64,000 nt of DNA from Pseudomonas sp. ICMP22404 (GCF_006227205.1 NZ_VCNG01000020.1:1-64000), one strand, 5' to 3'. Shown: positions 45,509 to 54,249, counted from the stretch's first letter. Numbers and translations are program-made. Notes: generated from the sequence alone by a model not told the origin.

Positions 45509-47563
45509 ATGTCCTTATCCGCCCATGTTTCCAACGCCCCGGTAGCCCGCAAGGACCCCGGTGTCGACCCGTATGCCTGGCTGCAGGAACGCGACACCGA
45601 CGCCGTACTCGACTACCTCAAGGCTGAAAATCGCTTCCAGGAAGACCAACTCGCCGACCAGGCCGAACTGCGCGAAACCCTGTTCCAGGAAATCAAGGGC
45701 CGGATCCTCGAGACCGATCTGTCCCTGCCCTCGCCCTGGGGTCCTTACCTGTACTACACCCGCACCACCGCCGGTGACGAATACCCGCGCCACTACCGCT
45801 GCCCGCGCCCGGCGGATGACAGCCTGACCGTGGACGAACACCACGAGCAGTTGCTGCTGGACCCGAACGCGCTGGCCAATGGCGGTTTCTTTTCCCTGGG
45901 TGCCTTCAGCATCAGCCCCGACCACCAGCGTCTGGCCTACAGCCTGGACACCACGGGCGAAGAGATCTACACGCTGTTCGTGAAAGAACTGTCCAACGAC
46001 AAGGTCAGCGAACTGTCCTTCGAAAACTGCGACGGCAGCATGACGTGGGCCAACGACAGCCTGACGTTGTTTTTTGGCGAACTGGACGACACCCACCGTC
46101 CCCACAAGCTCTGGCGCTATCGCCTTGATGGCACCGCCGCCGAAGAAGTGTTCCATGAACCGGACGGACGTTTCTTCCTGCATTGCTACCGTTCGAGCTC
46201 CGAACGGCAGTTGATCCTGTCCCTGGGCAGCAAGACCACCAGCGAAGTCTGGGTACTGGATGCCGCCCAACCCCAGCTGCCCTTCACTTGCCTGGCACCC
46301 CGGGTGGAACATCATGAATACGACGTCGACCACGGCTTGCTCGACGGCCAATGGACCTGGCTGATCCGTACCAATCGCGACGGGATCAATTTCGCGCTGT
46401 ACCAGGCCCCCGACACGGGCGTGGCGCCGACCGAGGCCGACTGGCGGAACCTGATCCCCCACAGCGACACGGTGATGATCGATGGCCTGAGCCTGAACGC
46501 CGGCGCCATGACGTTGAGCCTGCGGGAGGGTGGCCTGCCGATCATCGAGGTGCATCCACAGGATTTGCCGGCTTATCGCGTACAACTGCCGGACGCTGCC
46601 TACAGCCTGCATGTGCAGAACAGCCTGGAGTTCGCCAGCGAACGCATCCGCCTGCGCTATGAAGCCCTGAACCGCCCGGCGCAGATCCGCCAGTTGGACC
46701 TTGCCAGTGGCGAACAGGTGGTTCTCAAGCAAACCCCGGTGCTGGGTCCGTTCGACGCCGATGCCTACGTCAGTCAACGGCTTTGGGCTACCGCACCGGA
46801 CGGCACCCAGGTGCCCATCAGCCTGGTGGTCAAACGCGAGGCCCTCGGTCAACCGGTGCCGCTGTATCTGTACGGCTACGGCGCCTATGGCGAAAGCCTC
46901 GACCCCTGGTTTTCCCACGCCCGGCTGAGTCTGCTCGACCGCGGCGTCGCCTTCGCCATTGCCCATGTGCGCGGCGGCGGCGAACTCGGAGAAGCCTGGT
47001 ATCGCGCCGGCAAGCAGGAGCACAAGCACAACACTTTCAGCGACTTCATCGCGTGCGCCGAGCATCTGATCGGCAACGGGTTCACCACCGCCGATCAACT
47101 GGCGATCAGTGGCGGCAGCGCAGGCGGCCTGCTGATCGGCGCGGTGCTCAATCAACGCCCGGAGCTGTTCAAGGTCGCGATTGCCGAAGTACCGTTCGTC
47201 GATGTACTCAACACCATGCTCGACCCGGACCTGCCATTGACCGTCACCGAATACGACGAATGGGGCAATCCGCAGGAGCCAGATGTTTATGATCGGATCA
47301 GGGCCTACGCGCCATATGAAAACGTCCGCGCCCAGGCGTACCCGGCGCTGCTGGTCATCGCCGGGTACAACGACAGCCGCGTGCAGTATTGGGAAGCGGC
47401 CAAGTGGGTGGCTAAATTGCGCGCCACCAAGACCGATGACAACCCGTTGCTGCTCAAGACCGAATTGGGCGCCGGCCACGGTGGAATGAGCGGACGCTAC
47501 CAGGGGTTGCGTGACGTAGCGCTCGAATATGCATTTGTGTTGAAGATTTTGGGCAAGGCTTGA
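45509..47563 (+). CDS. ptrB: Oligopeptidase B-like S9 serine peptidase
   Basis: 684 residues from the ATG at 45509; the frame is open upstream but only spacer DNA is there. An N-terminal seven-blade propeller (~80-400) gates the catalytic alpha/beta-hydrolase domain. Triad: Ser537 in SGGSAGGLL, Asp622 in GYNDSRV, His657 in GAGHGGMSGR. It cleaves short peptides after basic residues, in the cytoplasm or periplasm; no signal peptide is visible. The ribosome site is weak (CGAGAG). Function assignment at subfamily level is by overall motif and length (usual ~690). Confidence 0.88.
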   Translation: MSLSAHVSNAPVARKDPGVDPYAWLQERDTDAVLDYLKAENRFQEDQLADQAELRETLFQEIKGRILETDLSLPSPWGPYLYYTRTTAGDEYPRHYRCPRPADDSLTVDEHHEQLLLDPNALANGGFFSLGAFSISPDHQRLAYSLDTTGEEIYTLFVKELSNDKVSELSFENCDGSMTWANDSLTLFFGELDDTHRPHKLWRYRLDGTAAEEVFHEPDGRFFLHCYRSSSERQLILSLGSKTTSEVWVLDAAQPQLPFTCLAPRVEHHEYDVDHGLLDGQWTWLIRTNRDGINFALYQAPDTGVAPTEADWRNLIPHSDTVMIDGLSLNAGAMTLSLREGGLPIIEVHPQDLPAYRVQLPDAAYSLHVQNSLEFASERIRLRYEALNRPAQIRQLDLASGEQVVLKQTPVLGPFDADAYVSQRLWATAPDGTQVPISLVVKREALGQPVPLYLYGYGAYGESLDPWFSHARLSLLDRGVAFAIAHVRGGGELGEAWYRAGKQEHKHNTFSDFIACAEHLIGNGFTTADQLAISGGSAGGLLIGAVLNQRPELFKVAIAEVPFVDVLNTMLDPDLPLTVTEYDEWGNPQEPDVYDRIRAYAPYENVRAQAYPALLVIAGYNDSRVQYWEAAKWVAKLRATKTDDNPLLLKTELGAGHGGMSGRYQGLRDVALEYAFVLKILGKA

Positions 47564-47629
47564 GGAACTCTGGTTGAGGGCCGGGTCTTAGCTCCATGAG
47601 CAGGGCCCAGCCTTGGCACCATTCAGAAC

Positions 47630-47718
47630 TGTGGGAGCGAGCCTGCTCGCGATAGCGGTCTACTTTTCAACGTTGAAGTCGACTGACACTGCGCTATCGC
47701 GAGCAGGCTCGCTCCCAC
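47630..47718. repeat. REP doublet after the peptidase gene
   Basis: TGTGGGAGCGAGCCTGCTCG and inverted partner, ~35 bp loop, 67 bp after the peptidase stop. Confidence 0.85.
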
Positions 47719-47764
47719 GGGGATCATCCCACTCTTGCAAAGAACACAAAAAAGACCGTAAGCC

Positions 47765-48238
47765 ATGCCAGAACCGACCTTACTGAACAACGAAATCCGC
47801 GACTGGCTGATGGACTGCGGCCTGTTCGATCAGTTTCTACCTGTGGACTTCGCCGCCGCGTCGGGCTATTTCAGCATCAGCGCCATCGCCCAGGGCGAAG
47901 CGATTTTTCGTGAGGGCGATGCCGGCAGCTTCATGTGCATCATCCACACCGGCCAAGTGGCCGTGCAGAAGACCGGTCCCGACGGGCAAGCGGTGACTAT
48001 CGCCACCCTGCGCAGTGGCCGGGCATTTGGTGAAATGGCGGTACTGGATGGCGAACGGCGTTCGGCCAGTTGCATCGCCGCCAGTGATTGCCAGCTGCTG
48101 AACCTGGGCAAGGACTCCCTGGAAAAAATGCTCAACGACGCCCCCAAGGTCGCCGCAAAAATCATCCGCGCCCTCGCCGTCTCCCTGTCCAAGCGTCTGC
48201 GCATGGCTGATGGGCAGTTGCTGTCGCAGCAGGTCTAG
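47765..48238 (+). CDS. Stand-alone cyclic-nucleotide-binding domain protein
   Basis: 157 residues consisting almost only of a cNMP-binding fold (about 25-135): GEAIFREGDAGSFMCIIHTGQVAV, then GRAFGEMAVLDGERRSASCIA, which is the phosphate-binding cassette with the Glu and Arg that hold the ribose and phosphate. No helix-turn-helix follows, unlike Crp/Vfr (~210 residues), so it is not a DNA-binding Crp protein. It may report cAMP or c-di-GMP to a partner. REP doublets lie on both sides; no operon partner. Confidence 0.85.
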   Translation: MPEPTLLNNEIRDWLMDCGLFDQFLPVDFAAASGYFSISAIAQGEAIFREGDAGSFMCIIHTGQVAVQKTGPDGQAVTIATLRSGRAFGEMAVLDGERRSASCIAASDCQLLNLGKDSLEKMLNDAPKVAAKIIRALAVSLSKRLRMADGQLLSQQV

Positions 48239-48243
48239 CACTC

Positions 48244-48332
48244 TGTGGGAGCGAGCCTGCTCGCGATAGCGTCAGGTCAATCAACATGCAGGTGACTGAC
48301 CCACCGCCATCGCGAGCAGGCTCGCTCCCACA
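48244..48332. repeat. REP doublet
   Basis: TGTGGGAGCGAGCCTGCTCG and its inverted partner with a ~35-bp loop, between the convergent cNMP-domain gene and the proline-rich protein gene. Confidence 0.85.
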
Positions 48333-48361
48333 GGGGGCCCCGTCATTCACACAGAACGGGG

Positions 48362-48649
48362 TCAGCCCCCTGGCGACTTGGCCTTGGGCGGCTTCACCTC
48401 CATCCCCGGTAGCGGTTGGTCCGGCGGCGGCCTGGGTATCTCGATCGGTGGCAGCAAGGGTGGCCCGTCATTGCCGGAACCAGCCTTGGGCACGCTGCTG
48501 GGTGCGACCGGTGGGTAGGGCATCGGTGTGGCGGTACCAGGCGCACCAGGGACGCTGGGTGGGCTTACCGGAATCGTCGGCTGCTGGGCCTGTGCACAAC
48601 TTATTGAGAGCGCCGCCAGGGCAATGGCCGTTAGAATGATGCACTTCAT
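48362..48649 (-). CDS. Small exported proline-rich protein
   Basis: 95 residues from the ATG at 48649 (GGAG six bases upstream). The signal peptide (MKCIILTAIALAALSISCAQA) could be a lipoprotein signal because SISC resembles a lipobox, but the fit is imperfect. The mature part is about one-third proline (PPSVPGAPG, PPLLPPIEIPRPPPDQPLPG) and unfolded. Such proteins may span the cell wall; function unknown. Divergent from the SpeE-like gene. Confidence 0.72.
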   Translation of the reverse strand: MKCIILTAIALAALSISCAQAQQPTIPVSPPSVPGAPGTATPMPYPPVAPSSVPKAGSGNDGPPLLPPIEIPRPPPDQPLPGMEVKPPKAKSPGG

Positions 48650-48724
48650 CACTGGCTCCGTGGCTACTGTCACCTTCAGGCTAGACCCTACCGCACCGGT
48701 CCGCCCCTCCCTCATGAGATTTCC

Positions 48725-49411
48725 ATGAAACGTTTCGTTCTGCTCGACACCACCCCCATCCCCGACAATGGCGGAGCCCTGTGCCTGTTCGAGTACGGCG
48801 AAGACTTCGTTATCAAGATCCAGGGCGGTGACGGCGGGCAGTTGATGAACACCCGCATGCACGGCTCCGAAGATGCCCTGGCGGAGATTCCCTGCCGCAA
48901 GGTCGCCGGCCGGCCGGGTTCGCGGGTGCTGATCGGCGGCCTCGGCATGGGATTCACCCTCGCCTCGGCCCTCAAGCACCTGGGCAAGAACGCCGAAGTG
49001 GTGGTGGCCGAGTTGGTGCCCGGCGTGGTGGAGTGGAATCATGGCCCCTTGGGCGAAAAGGCCGGGCGACCGCTGGAGGACCCGCGCACGGTGATCCGCC
49101 TGGAAGATGTGGCCAAGGTGCTGCAAGCCGAGCCCCAGGGTTTCGACGCGATCATGCTGGATGTCGACAACGGCCCCGAAGGCCTGACCCAGAAAGCCAA
49201 CAGTTGGCTTTATTCGGCCGGCGGCCTCGCCGCCTGCGCTAAGGCTCTGCGGCCCAAGGGGGTGCTGGCGGTCTGGTCGGCCAGCGCTGACCGGCAGTTT
49301 TCCGACAAACTGAAAAAGGCCGGCTTCAAGGCGGAAGAGGTGCAGGTGTTCGCCCATGGCAACAAAGGCACCCGCCACACCATCTGGATTGCCGAGAAGC
49401 TCAAGGCCTGA
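48725..49411 (+). CDS. Spermidine synthase-like SAM-binding protein
   Basis: 228 residues. The Rossmann motif VLIGGLGMGFTLASALK and the acidic residue in VVAELVPGVVEWN, then DVDNGPEG, resemble SpeE-family aminopropyltransferases and their methyltransferase relatives. It lacks the N-terminal beta-domain of true SpeE (~285 residues), so polyamine synthesis is unproven. Cytoplasmic. Followed after 48 bp by a YajD-like nuclease gene on the same strand. Confidence 0.82.
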   Translation: MKRFVLLDTTPIPDNGGALCLFEYGEDFVIKIQGGDGGQLMNTRMHGSEDALAEIPCRKVAGRPGSRVLIGGLGMGFTLASALKHLGKNAEVVVAELVPGVVEWNHGPLGEKAGRPLEDPRTVIRLEDVAKVLQAEPQGFDAIMLDVDNGPEGLTQKANSWLYSAGGLAACAKALRPKGVLAVWSASADRQFSDKLKKAGFKAEEVQVFAHGNKGTRHTIWIAEKLKA

Positions 49412-49459
49412 GCTAAACTTCGTTCAACCGTCATCAGTCTTATCTACAAAGGTGAACCC

Positions 49460-49834
49460 ATGAGTTCGTCAACGCCTCCTTCCAATACCGCGAAGCTGGA
49501 CCGCATCCTCGCTGACGCCCAGCGCGACCGGGAAATGGGTTACCGCGACAAAGCCCTGAAAATGTACCCTCACGTCTGTGGCCGCTGCGCCCGTGAGTTC
49601 TCCGGCAAGCGCCTGAGCGAACTGACCGTTCACCACCGCGACCACAACCACGACAACAACCCCCAGGACGGTTCCAACTGGGAGCTGCTGTGCCTGTACT
49701 GCCATGACAACGAGCACTCGCGCTACACCGATCAGCAGTACTTTGGCGATGGCTCCCTGAGCACTCCGAAAATCGCCAAGGCGACGCACAACCCGTTTGC
49801 CGCGCTGGCTGGGTTGATGAAGAAAGACGAGTAA
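49460..49834 (+). CDS. yajD: HNH nuclease, YajD family
   Basis: 124 residues. HNH metal-finger: CGRCAREFSGKRLSELTVHHRDHNHDNNPQDGSNWELLCLYCHDNEHSRY, with CxxC pairs before and after the HHRDHNH core. YajD is a conserved small protein of unknown role; nuclease activity is inferred from the fold. AAAGG lies six bases before the ATG. Confidence 0.9.
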   Translation: MSSSTPPSNTAKLDRILADAQRDREMGYRDKALKMYPHVCGRCAREFSGKRLSELTVHHRDHNHDNNPQDGSNWELLCLYCHDNEHSRYTDQQYFGDGSLSTPKIAKATHNPFAALAGLMKKDE

Positions 49835-49865
49835 CCGACAAGGTACCGAGCGCCTGTCAGGCCCT

Positions 49866-49931
49866 CATCGCGAGCAGGCTCGCTCCCACATTGGAATGCG
49901 GTTTCCTGTGGGAGCGAGCCTGCTCGCGATG
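49866..49931. repeat. REP pair, outward-facing
   Basis: ATCGCGAGCAGGCTCGCTCC and its inverted partner, ~15 bp apart, after the yajD stop and before the methyltransferase promoter. Confidence 0.85.
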
Positions 49932-49961
49932 GCGATGCAACCTTCACCGCCAATCTTGAAA

Positions 49962-49991
49962 CTGACCACCCTCCCCCATTCCCCGTATAAT
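49962..49991 (+). promoter_or_regulatory. Sigma70-like promoter for the SPOUT methyltransferase
   Basis: CTGACC (49962-49967), 18-bp spacer, perfect TATAAT (49986-49991). Start near 49998, about 20 bases before the GTG at 50020. Confidence 0.6.
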
Positions 49992-50019
49992 CGCGCCTTT
50001 TCCCAAAGGCACCCCGCCC

Positions 50020-50490
50020 GTGGCCAACAAACGCTACAGCTGCATCGGTCTGTTCAACCCAAAATCACCGGAAAACGTCGGTTCGGTCATGCGCGCCGCC
50101 GGTTGCTACGGCGTGGCGTCGGTGTTCTATACCGGCAAGCGCTATGAACGGGCCGCCGATTTCGTCACCGACACCAAGAAAGTCCACTACGACATTCCGT
50201 TGATCGGCATCGACGACTTGAAGAAGATCCTGCCCCTGGGCTGTGTGCCGGTGGCCGTGGAGCTGGTGGAGGGTGCCCGCCCGCTCCCCGAATACACCCA
50301 CCCGGACCGGGCGCTGTATATCTTCGGCCCCGAAGACGGCTCGCTGGACAAGGACATCCGCGACTGGTGCGAAGATGTGGTGTACATCCCCACCACCGGC
50401 TGCATGAACCTGGCAGCCACGGTCAACGTCGTGCTGTACGACCGCATGGCCAAAGGCAACAACACCCGCTCGGGACCGCAATTCCGCTGA
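50020..50490 (+). CDS. SPOUT-family RNA methyltransferase (TrmH-like)
   Basis: 156 residues from a GTG at 50020. SpoU/TrmH fold: IGLFNPKSPENVGSVMRAAGCYGVASVFYTG at the N-terminus (motif 1, with Asn and Arg of the catalytic site), YIFGPEDGSLDKDIRDWCEDVVYIPTTG (knot motif 2) and MNLAATVNVVLYDRM (motif 3). Short length and lack of an extra domain fit the single-domain YibK-like class. The RNA target is not predictable. A well-formed promoter precedes it. Confidence 0.88.
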   Translation: MANKRYSCIGLFNPKSPENVGSVMRAAGCYGVASVFYTGKRYERAADFVTDTKKVHYDIPLIGIDDLKKILPLGCVPVAVELVEGARPLPEYTHPDRALYIFGPEDGSLDKDIRDWCEDVVYIPTTGCMNLAATVNVVLYDRMAKGNNTRSGPQFR

Positions 50491-50567
50491 CCGGTGGGAA
50501 ATTCCATGGAACGACGGATTCGCTCCGGCAGTCAGTTTTATACCCATTCCCACACTGGAGACAGACC

Positions 50568-50945
50568 ATGAGCGATAACAATCCGTTCGAGCCGATCGAG
50601 AGCACGCCGTTCCAATCCCGCCCAGCACAAAACGTACATGGCTGGGAACGCGCGGGTTCCCTGGCTGGCGGCGTACTGATGATGGGCAAGGGCTTGCGTC
50701 GTGGCGGCATCATCGGTCTGGCTCAACTGGCCATCGGCGGCATGGCGCTGGCGCGGGGCATCACCGGGCATTGCTCGGCCAAGTCCCTGCTGGAAAAGAG
50801 CCGTCAGAACCTGAGCAACGCCCGCGCCCGGATCGAGCAGGCCGGCGATGAACTGAGCCGCATGAAGGCGAACGCCGAGGCGGCAACCGGCACGGCTACG
50901 GTGACCGGGAATGATTCGTTGGATTCACCGAAGGCCGGGCTTTGA
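50568..50945 (+). CDS. Small DUF2892-type membrane protein
   Basis: 125 residues from the ATG at 50568 (GGAG eight bases upstream). NVHGWERAGSLAGGVLMMGKGLRRGGIIGLAQLAIGGMALARGITGHCSAKSLL forms two helices with a hairpin and is like DUF2892/YgaP-type membrane proteins. A coiled tail (LLEKSRQNLSNARARIEQAGDELSRMKANAEAATG) follows in the cytoplasm or periplasm. Function unknown. Followed directly by the tandem repeat array. Confidence 0.75.
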   Translation: MSDNNPFEPIESTPFQSRPAQNVHGWERAGSLAGGVLMMGKGLRRGGIIGLAQLAIGGMALARGITGHCSAKSLLEKSRQNLSNARARIEQAGDELSRMKANAEAATGTATVTGNDSLDSPKAGL

Positions 50946-50965
50946 GCTTGTAGCGCAGCTAAAGG

Positions 50966-51266
50966 CCAATCGCGGGCAAGCCTTGCTCCCACAGGAACCC
51001 CGGTGCCTGTGGGAGCAAAGCTTGCCCTGATGACAGTCAGATAAGGACCAGACGGTGCAAAACCTGTGGGAGCAAAGCTTGCCCTGATGCCAGTCAGGTA
51101 AGGATCAGACGGTGCAAAACCTGTGGGAGCAAAGCTTGCCCTGATGCCAGTCAGGTAAGGATCAGACGGTGCAAAACCTGTGGGAGCAAAGCTTGCCCTG
51201 ATGCCAGTCAGGTAAGGATCAGACGGTGCAAAACCTGTGGGAGCAAAGCTTGCTCGCGATGGCGGT
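50966..51266. repeat. 57-bp tandem array built from a REP plus composite-palindrome arm
   Basis: After one inverted REP (50969-50995), CTGTGGGAGCAAAGCTTGCC begins at 51007, 51064, 51121 and 51178, exactly 57 bp apart, and a fifth start at 51235 runs into a normal REP end (TTGCTCGCGATGGC). The rest of each unit, CTGATGCCAGTCAGGTAAGG then ATCAGACGGTGCAAAAC, matches the long linker arm of the elements at 589-785 and 3841-4045. Copies 2-4 are identical; copy 1 differs at a few bases. The array ends next to the stop codon of the following minus-strand gene. Confidence 0.93.
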
Positions 51267-51267
51267 A

Positions 51268-52500
51268 TTACTGGAGTAACCGGTTATCCAGCACCGTAGA
51301 CGCACCACCCAGAATGCTCTCGCTGAGTTGCACGAATTCCCGGGTGTCGACCGTTTCCAGGCGCATCGCGGCCTGCAGCACATCATCGAGCGAACGTTTG
51401 TTACGGGTTTTCAAACGAATCTCTCGATCCAGCTCCTGCAGCAACAGCACCGCCTTGGCAATCATCGCCGGACTGACCTGCTCGCCGCGCAGGGTCGTCA
51501 CGCCCTGGCTGTCGCGGACAAGGCGCTCGTTCAAGGTCTGGTAACGCTCGTCGCTCATGCCGCCGGCGCGGCGCAGCAGCTCGATGGCGTAGTACTCGGC
51601 CAGGCCTTCGCCGATCCAGTCACTGCGTTCACGGTCATGGACACGGGCGAGGGTCTGCACCAGTTCCCGTAGCAACGGGCTGGTGCCCCGCTCGCTGACC
51701 AGCGGCGAACGGCTGTGCAGGTAAATCGACTCACGGCCGGCCTGGGCACCACGCCACAACGGGTCCTGGGCTCCGATAATCAGCAGTTTCGTGGGGTGGC
51801 GCGGTATCAGCGCCTGCACCTGCGGCCAGACGAAAGTCAGCAGTGTCAGCACGTCCATCCGGCGCATGCCCTGGCCCTGAGGCGAGGCCACGGTGACTTC
51901 GGTTTCACCCAGGCGCGTTCGGCGGCTGCCCAGTTTGCCGGCGAGCATCCAGCCCGTGGGACGGTCGAACAGGCGCGCGGGGTTGTCGATGCGAAAGCGC
52001 TGCTTGCCGATGCGTGGCCAGGGCGTTTCGATGCTTTTCCAACCGGCGGGCAATTCAACGTCCAGGCGCGCCACCAGTTCGACGCCGTCCTGCTGGTCGA
52101 GCCGGGCCGACGGCACCAGGTCGTCGCCACGCAGCAAGGCCCAGGCGGGCGTCATGCGGGTTTCGAAGGTGCCATTCTTGCGCCCATGGCTGATGCGCAC
52201 CCGGTAGGTCAGGCTGGCCTTGTCGGCGCTCGGGTGCCAGAGGCCTCGCGCGGCTTTACCCGGCGTCAGTTGCCATTGACCGTCCGCCTTGAAATCGCTG
52301 TAGCGGCTGCCGTCGCCAAGATCGAAATCCAGGCTGCGCACCGCCGAGCCACGGGCCAGGGTCAAGCGCACTTCGGCCTGATCGCTCTGGGGTAGCAGGT
52401 GCACGTGGTAATCCAGATCGACTTTCTGCGCCGCCCATAGCGGGCCGCACATCGCCAGCAGTCCGCCGGCCGCCAGCATCCGTTTCAGTCCTGCGCCCAT
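51268..52500 (-). CDS. Exported M61-like protein lacking the zinc-ligand histidines
   Basis: 410 residues from the ATG at 52500 (GGAGA six bases upstream), with signal peptide (cleavage near PLWA-AQ). The C-terminal region resembles the M61 glycyl aminopeptidase fold: WIGEGLAEYYAIELLRR is the usual third-ligand helix. In place of the HExxH zinc motif, however, it reads LLRELVQTLARVHD (RELVQ). So it is probably not an active metallopeptidase, or not of the normal kind. The N-terminal ~200 residues are beta-rich. Role in the periplasm unknown. Confidence 0.68.
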   Translation of the reverse strand: MGAGLKRMLAAGGLLAMCGPLWAAQKVDLDYHVHLLPQSDQAEVRLTLARGSAVRSLDFDLGDGSRYSDFKADGQWQLTPGKAARGLWHPSADKASLTYRVRISHGRKNGTFETRMTPAWALLRGDDLVPSARLDQQDGVELVARLDVELPAGWKSIETPWPRIGKQRFRIDNPARLFDRPTGWMLAGKLGSRRTRLGETEVTVASPQGQGMRRMDVLTLLTFVWPQVQALIPRHPTKLLIIGAQDPLWRGAQAGRESIYLHSRSPLVSERGTSPLLRELVQTLARVHDRERSDWIGEGLAEYYAIELLRRAGGMSDERYQTLNERLVRDSQGVTTLRGEQVSPAMIAKAVLLLQELDREIRLKTRNKRSLDDVLQAAMRLETVDTREFVQLSESILGGASTVLDNRLLQ

Positions 52501-52532
52501 GGGCTCTCCCCGGTGATGCAACGCCCGACGAT

Positions 52533-52982
52533 TCAGCCGGCGCGAAAAATCAGATGATCTTCCCAATCGTCCTCGGGCACGCTGCCTTCGGCCAGCATGC
52601 GCCCGGATTGGGAAATGCGTTCGTGGTGCACGGCATCGCGGTCGCCACAGACCAGATGGTGCCACAGTGGCAGGTCCTTGCCCTCGCTGACCAGCCGGTA
52701 AGCGCAGGTCGGCGGCAACCATTTGAACTCATCGGCCTTGCCCGGCGTGAGCTGGATGCAATCGGGAACGGACTCGCGGCGTCGCGGATAATCGGTGCAC
52801 TGGCAGGTTTTCAGGTCCAGCAGCTTGCAAGCGATGCGGGTGTAGTAAACGCTGTTGTCGTCTTCGTCTTCGAGCTTTTGCAGGCAGCACAAGCCACAGC
52901 CGTCGCACAACGATTCCCACTCCTGCGCATCGAGCTGATCGAGGGTCTTGCGTATCCAGAAAGGTTCGACTTTGGCGGCCAT
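52533..52982 (-). CDS. ycgN: YcgN-family cysteine-cluster protein
   Basis: 149 residues. CDGCGLCCLQKLEDEDDNSVYYT carries the CxxCxxCC cluster of the YkgJ/YcgN (PF03692) family, and further cysteines (ACKLLDLKTCQCTDYPRR, CIQLTPG, CAYRL, VCGDRD) extend the metal site. It probably binds iron or zinc; no reaction is known. The conserved WxRKTLDQLDAQEWESLCDGCG start supports the ATG at 52982. Upstream gap contains a REP doublet. Confidence 0.92.
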   Translation of the reverse strand: MAAKVEPFWIRKTLDQLDAQEWESLCDGCGLCCLQKLEDEDDNSVYYTRIACKLLDLKTCQCTDYPRRRESVPDCIQLTPGKADEFKWLPPTCAYRLVSEGKDLPLWHHLVCGDRDAVHHERISQSGRMLAEGSVPEDDWEDHLIFRAG

Positions 52983-53088
52983 GGCTCGAGCATCAACATC
53001 AGGTGGTGAAAAGGCCGACAGTCTAGTGCCGGGGCCTCTTCAGGCCAAGCGTCGGCGACTGTCGGTAAGACAGCAATGCCACCGCCCG

Positions 53089-53177
53089 GTGGGAGCGAGC
53101 CTGCTCGCGATGACGGTGGTTCATCCAGTGTCAATGTTGACTGACACACCGCTATCGCGACCAGGCTCGCTCCCACA
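53089..53177. repeat. REP doublet with one mutated arm
   Basis: GGTGGGAGCGAGCCTGCTCG from 53089 and an inverted partner that reads GCGACCAGGC instead of GCGAGCAGGC, ending 53177. It lies between ycgN and the dehydrogenase gene. Confidence 0.8.
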
Positions 53178-53191
53178 AGGCTGATTGGGGG

Positions 53192-54124
53192 TCAGTAGCC
53201 CCGGGTGAAATCCACTTCGCCGCGCAAGGCTTCGCCGGCCTGGTAGGCGCGCAGGTTCTCCAGGAACAGCTGGGTCATCAGCGGCGGCGATGTCGGTGCC
53301 GAGCTGTGACCGGTCAACAGCAAGCCCCAGGCCGTCCAGAATGGATGACGCTGTGGCAGCGGCTCCTGGCGGCAGACGTCGATCACTGCGCCGGCCAGGT
53401 GCCCGTCTTTCAAGGCTTGCACCAGGTCCGCATCCACCACGGCTACGCCGCGTCCGGCATTGATGAACAGTCCGGTGGGCTTGAATTGCTTGAACAGCGC
53501 CGCGTCGTACACGTCATGGGTATGGGGGGTGTTGGGCAGCAGGTTGATGACGTAATCCACTTCGCCGACCAGACGCGGCAGATCCTTCATCGCCCCAACC
53601 TCGACGAAAGGAGCCAGGTCCCGCGCTTCGCTGGCAATGCCATAGAGCTGCACACCAAACGGCACGAGGAACTGCGCCACCCGTTGACCGATATCACCCG
53701 TCCCGACGATCAGTGCCTTGCGCCCCGCCAGGCCCTGCCCCTGGCGGTTGTCCCACTTGCGCTCGACCTGGCTGACCAGGCGTGCCAGCACCTCGCGTTC
53801 ATGACCAAGCATGTAGGTGAGCACGTACTCAGCCATCAACTGGCCGAAAATACCTACCGCACGGGTCAGCCGGTAGTCGCGTGTCAACCCCTCGGCCAAC
53901 AGCGGCGTGATGCCCGCCCAGGTCGATTGCAACCACTGGGGGCGATGACCCTGGCGCAACAGGGTAGCCAGCAGATCGGGCTGGCCAAGCCAGACCTTGC
54001 ACTCAGCGGCCAGTCGGGATAATTCGGCGGAGTCACCGCTGGTCAGCACTTCGATATCGGGCGCAGCCTGGCGCAACAGTTGGGCATATACCGCATGGTC
54101 GTGTTCGGCAATCAGAACGCGCAT
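53192..54124 (-). CDS. D-2-hydroxyacid dehydrogenase, GhrA-like
   Basis: 310 residues. NAD(P)-binding Rossmann motif ALIVGTGDIGQRVAQFL, substrate Arg in INAGRGVAVVD, the catalytic His in LLLTGHSSAPT, and LPNTPHTHDVYD. These are characteristic of glyoxylate/hydroxypyruvate reductases and related D-isomer-specific dehydrogenases. It would reduce glyoxylate, hydroxypyruvate or a related ketoacid in the cytoplasm. Substrate cannot be fixed from sequence. Confidence 0.88.
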   Translation of the reverse strand: MRVLIAEHDHAVYAQLLRQAAPDIEVLTSGDSAELSRLAAECKVWLGQPDLLATLLRQGHRPQWLQSTWAGITPLLAEGLTRDYRLTRAVGIFGQLMAEYVLTYMLGHEREVLARLVSQVERKWDNRQGQGLAGRKALIVGTGDIGQRVAQFLVPFGVQLYGIASEARDLAPFVEVGAMKDLPRLVGEVDYVINLLPNTPHTHDVYDAALFKQFKPTGLFINAGRGVAVVDADLVQALKDGHLAGAVIDVCRQEPLPQRHPFWTAWGLLLTGHSSAPTSPPLMTQLFLENLRAYQAGEALRGEVDFTRGY

Positions 54125-54249
54125 GAATCAAACCTTTCAAAAACAGTGCAGACGAACGCCGACAGAGTGTCGCTCCATCCATGCGGCGATCGTCAAAAAA
54201 AATTCCAATGTGTCTCAAGAAGTCCCAGGACGGGTACCTCAGTACCGCG

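Noticed and set aside
45515..47479. Minus-strand 654-codon open frame opposite the oligopeptidase gene
   Set aside because: The plus-strand frame has an intact Ser-Asp-His triad; the reverse frame shows no domain.
51007..51266. CRISPR-like array
   Set aside because: The 57-bp units are directly adjacent with no unique spacers, and no cas gene is in the window.
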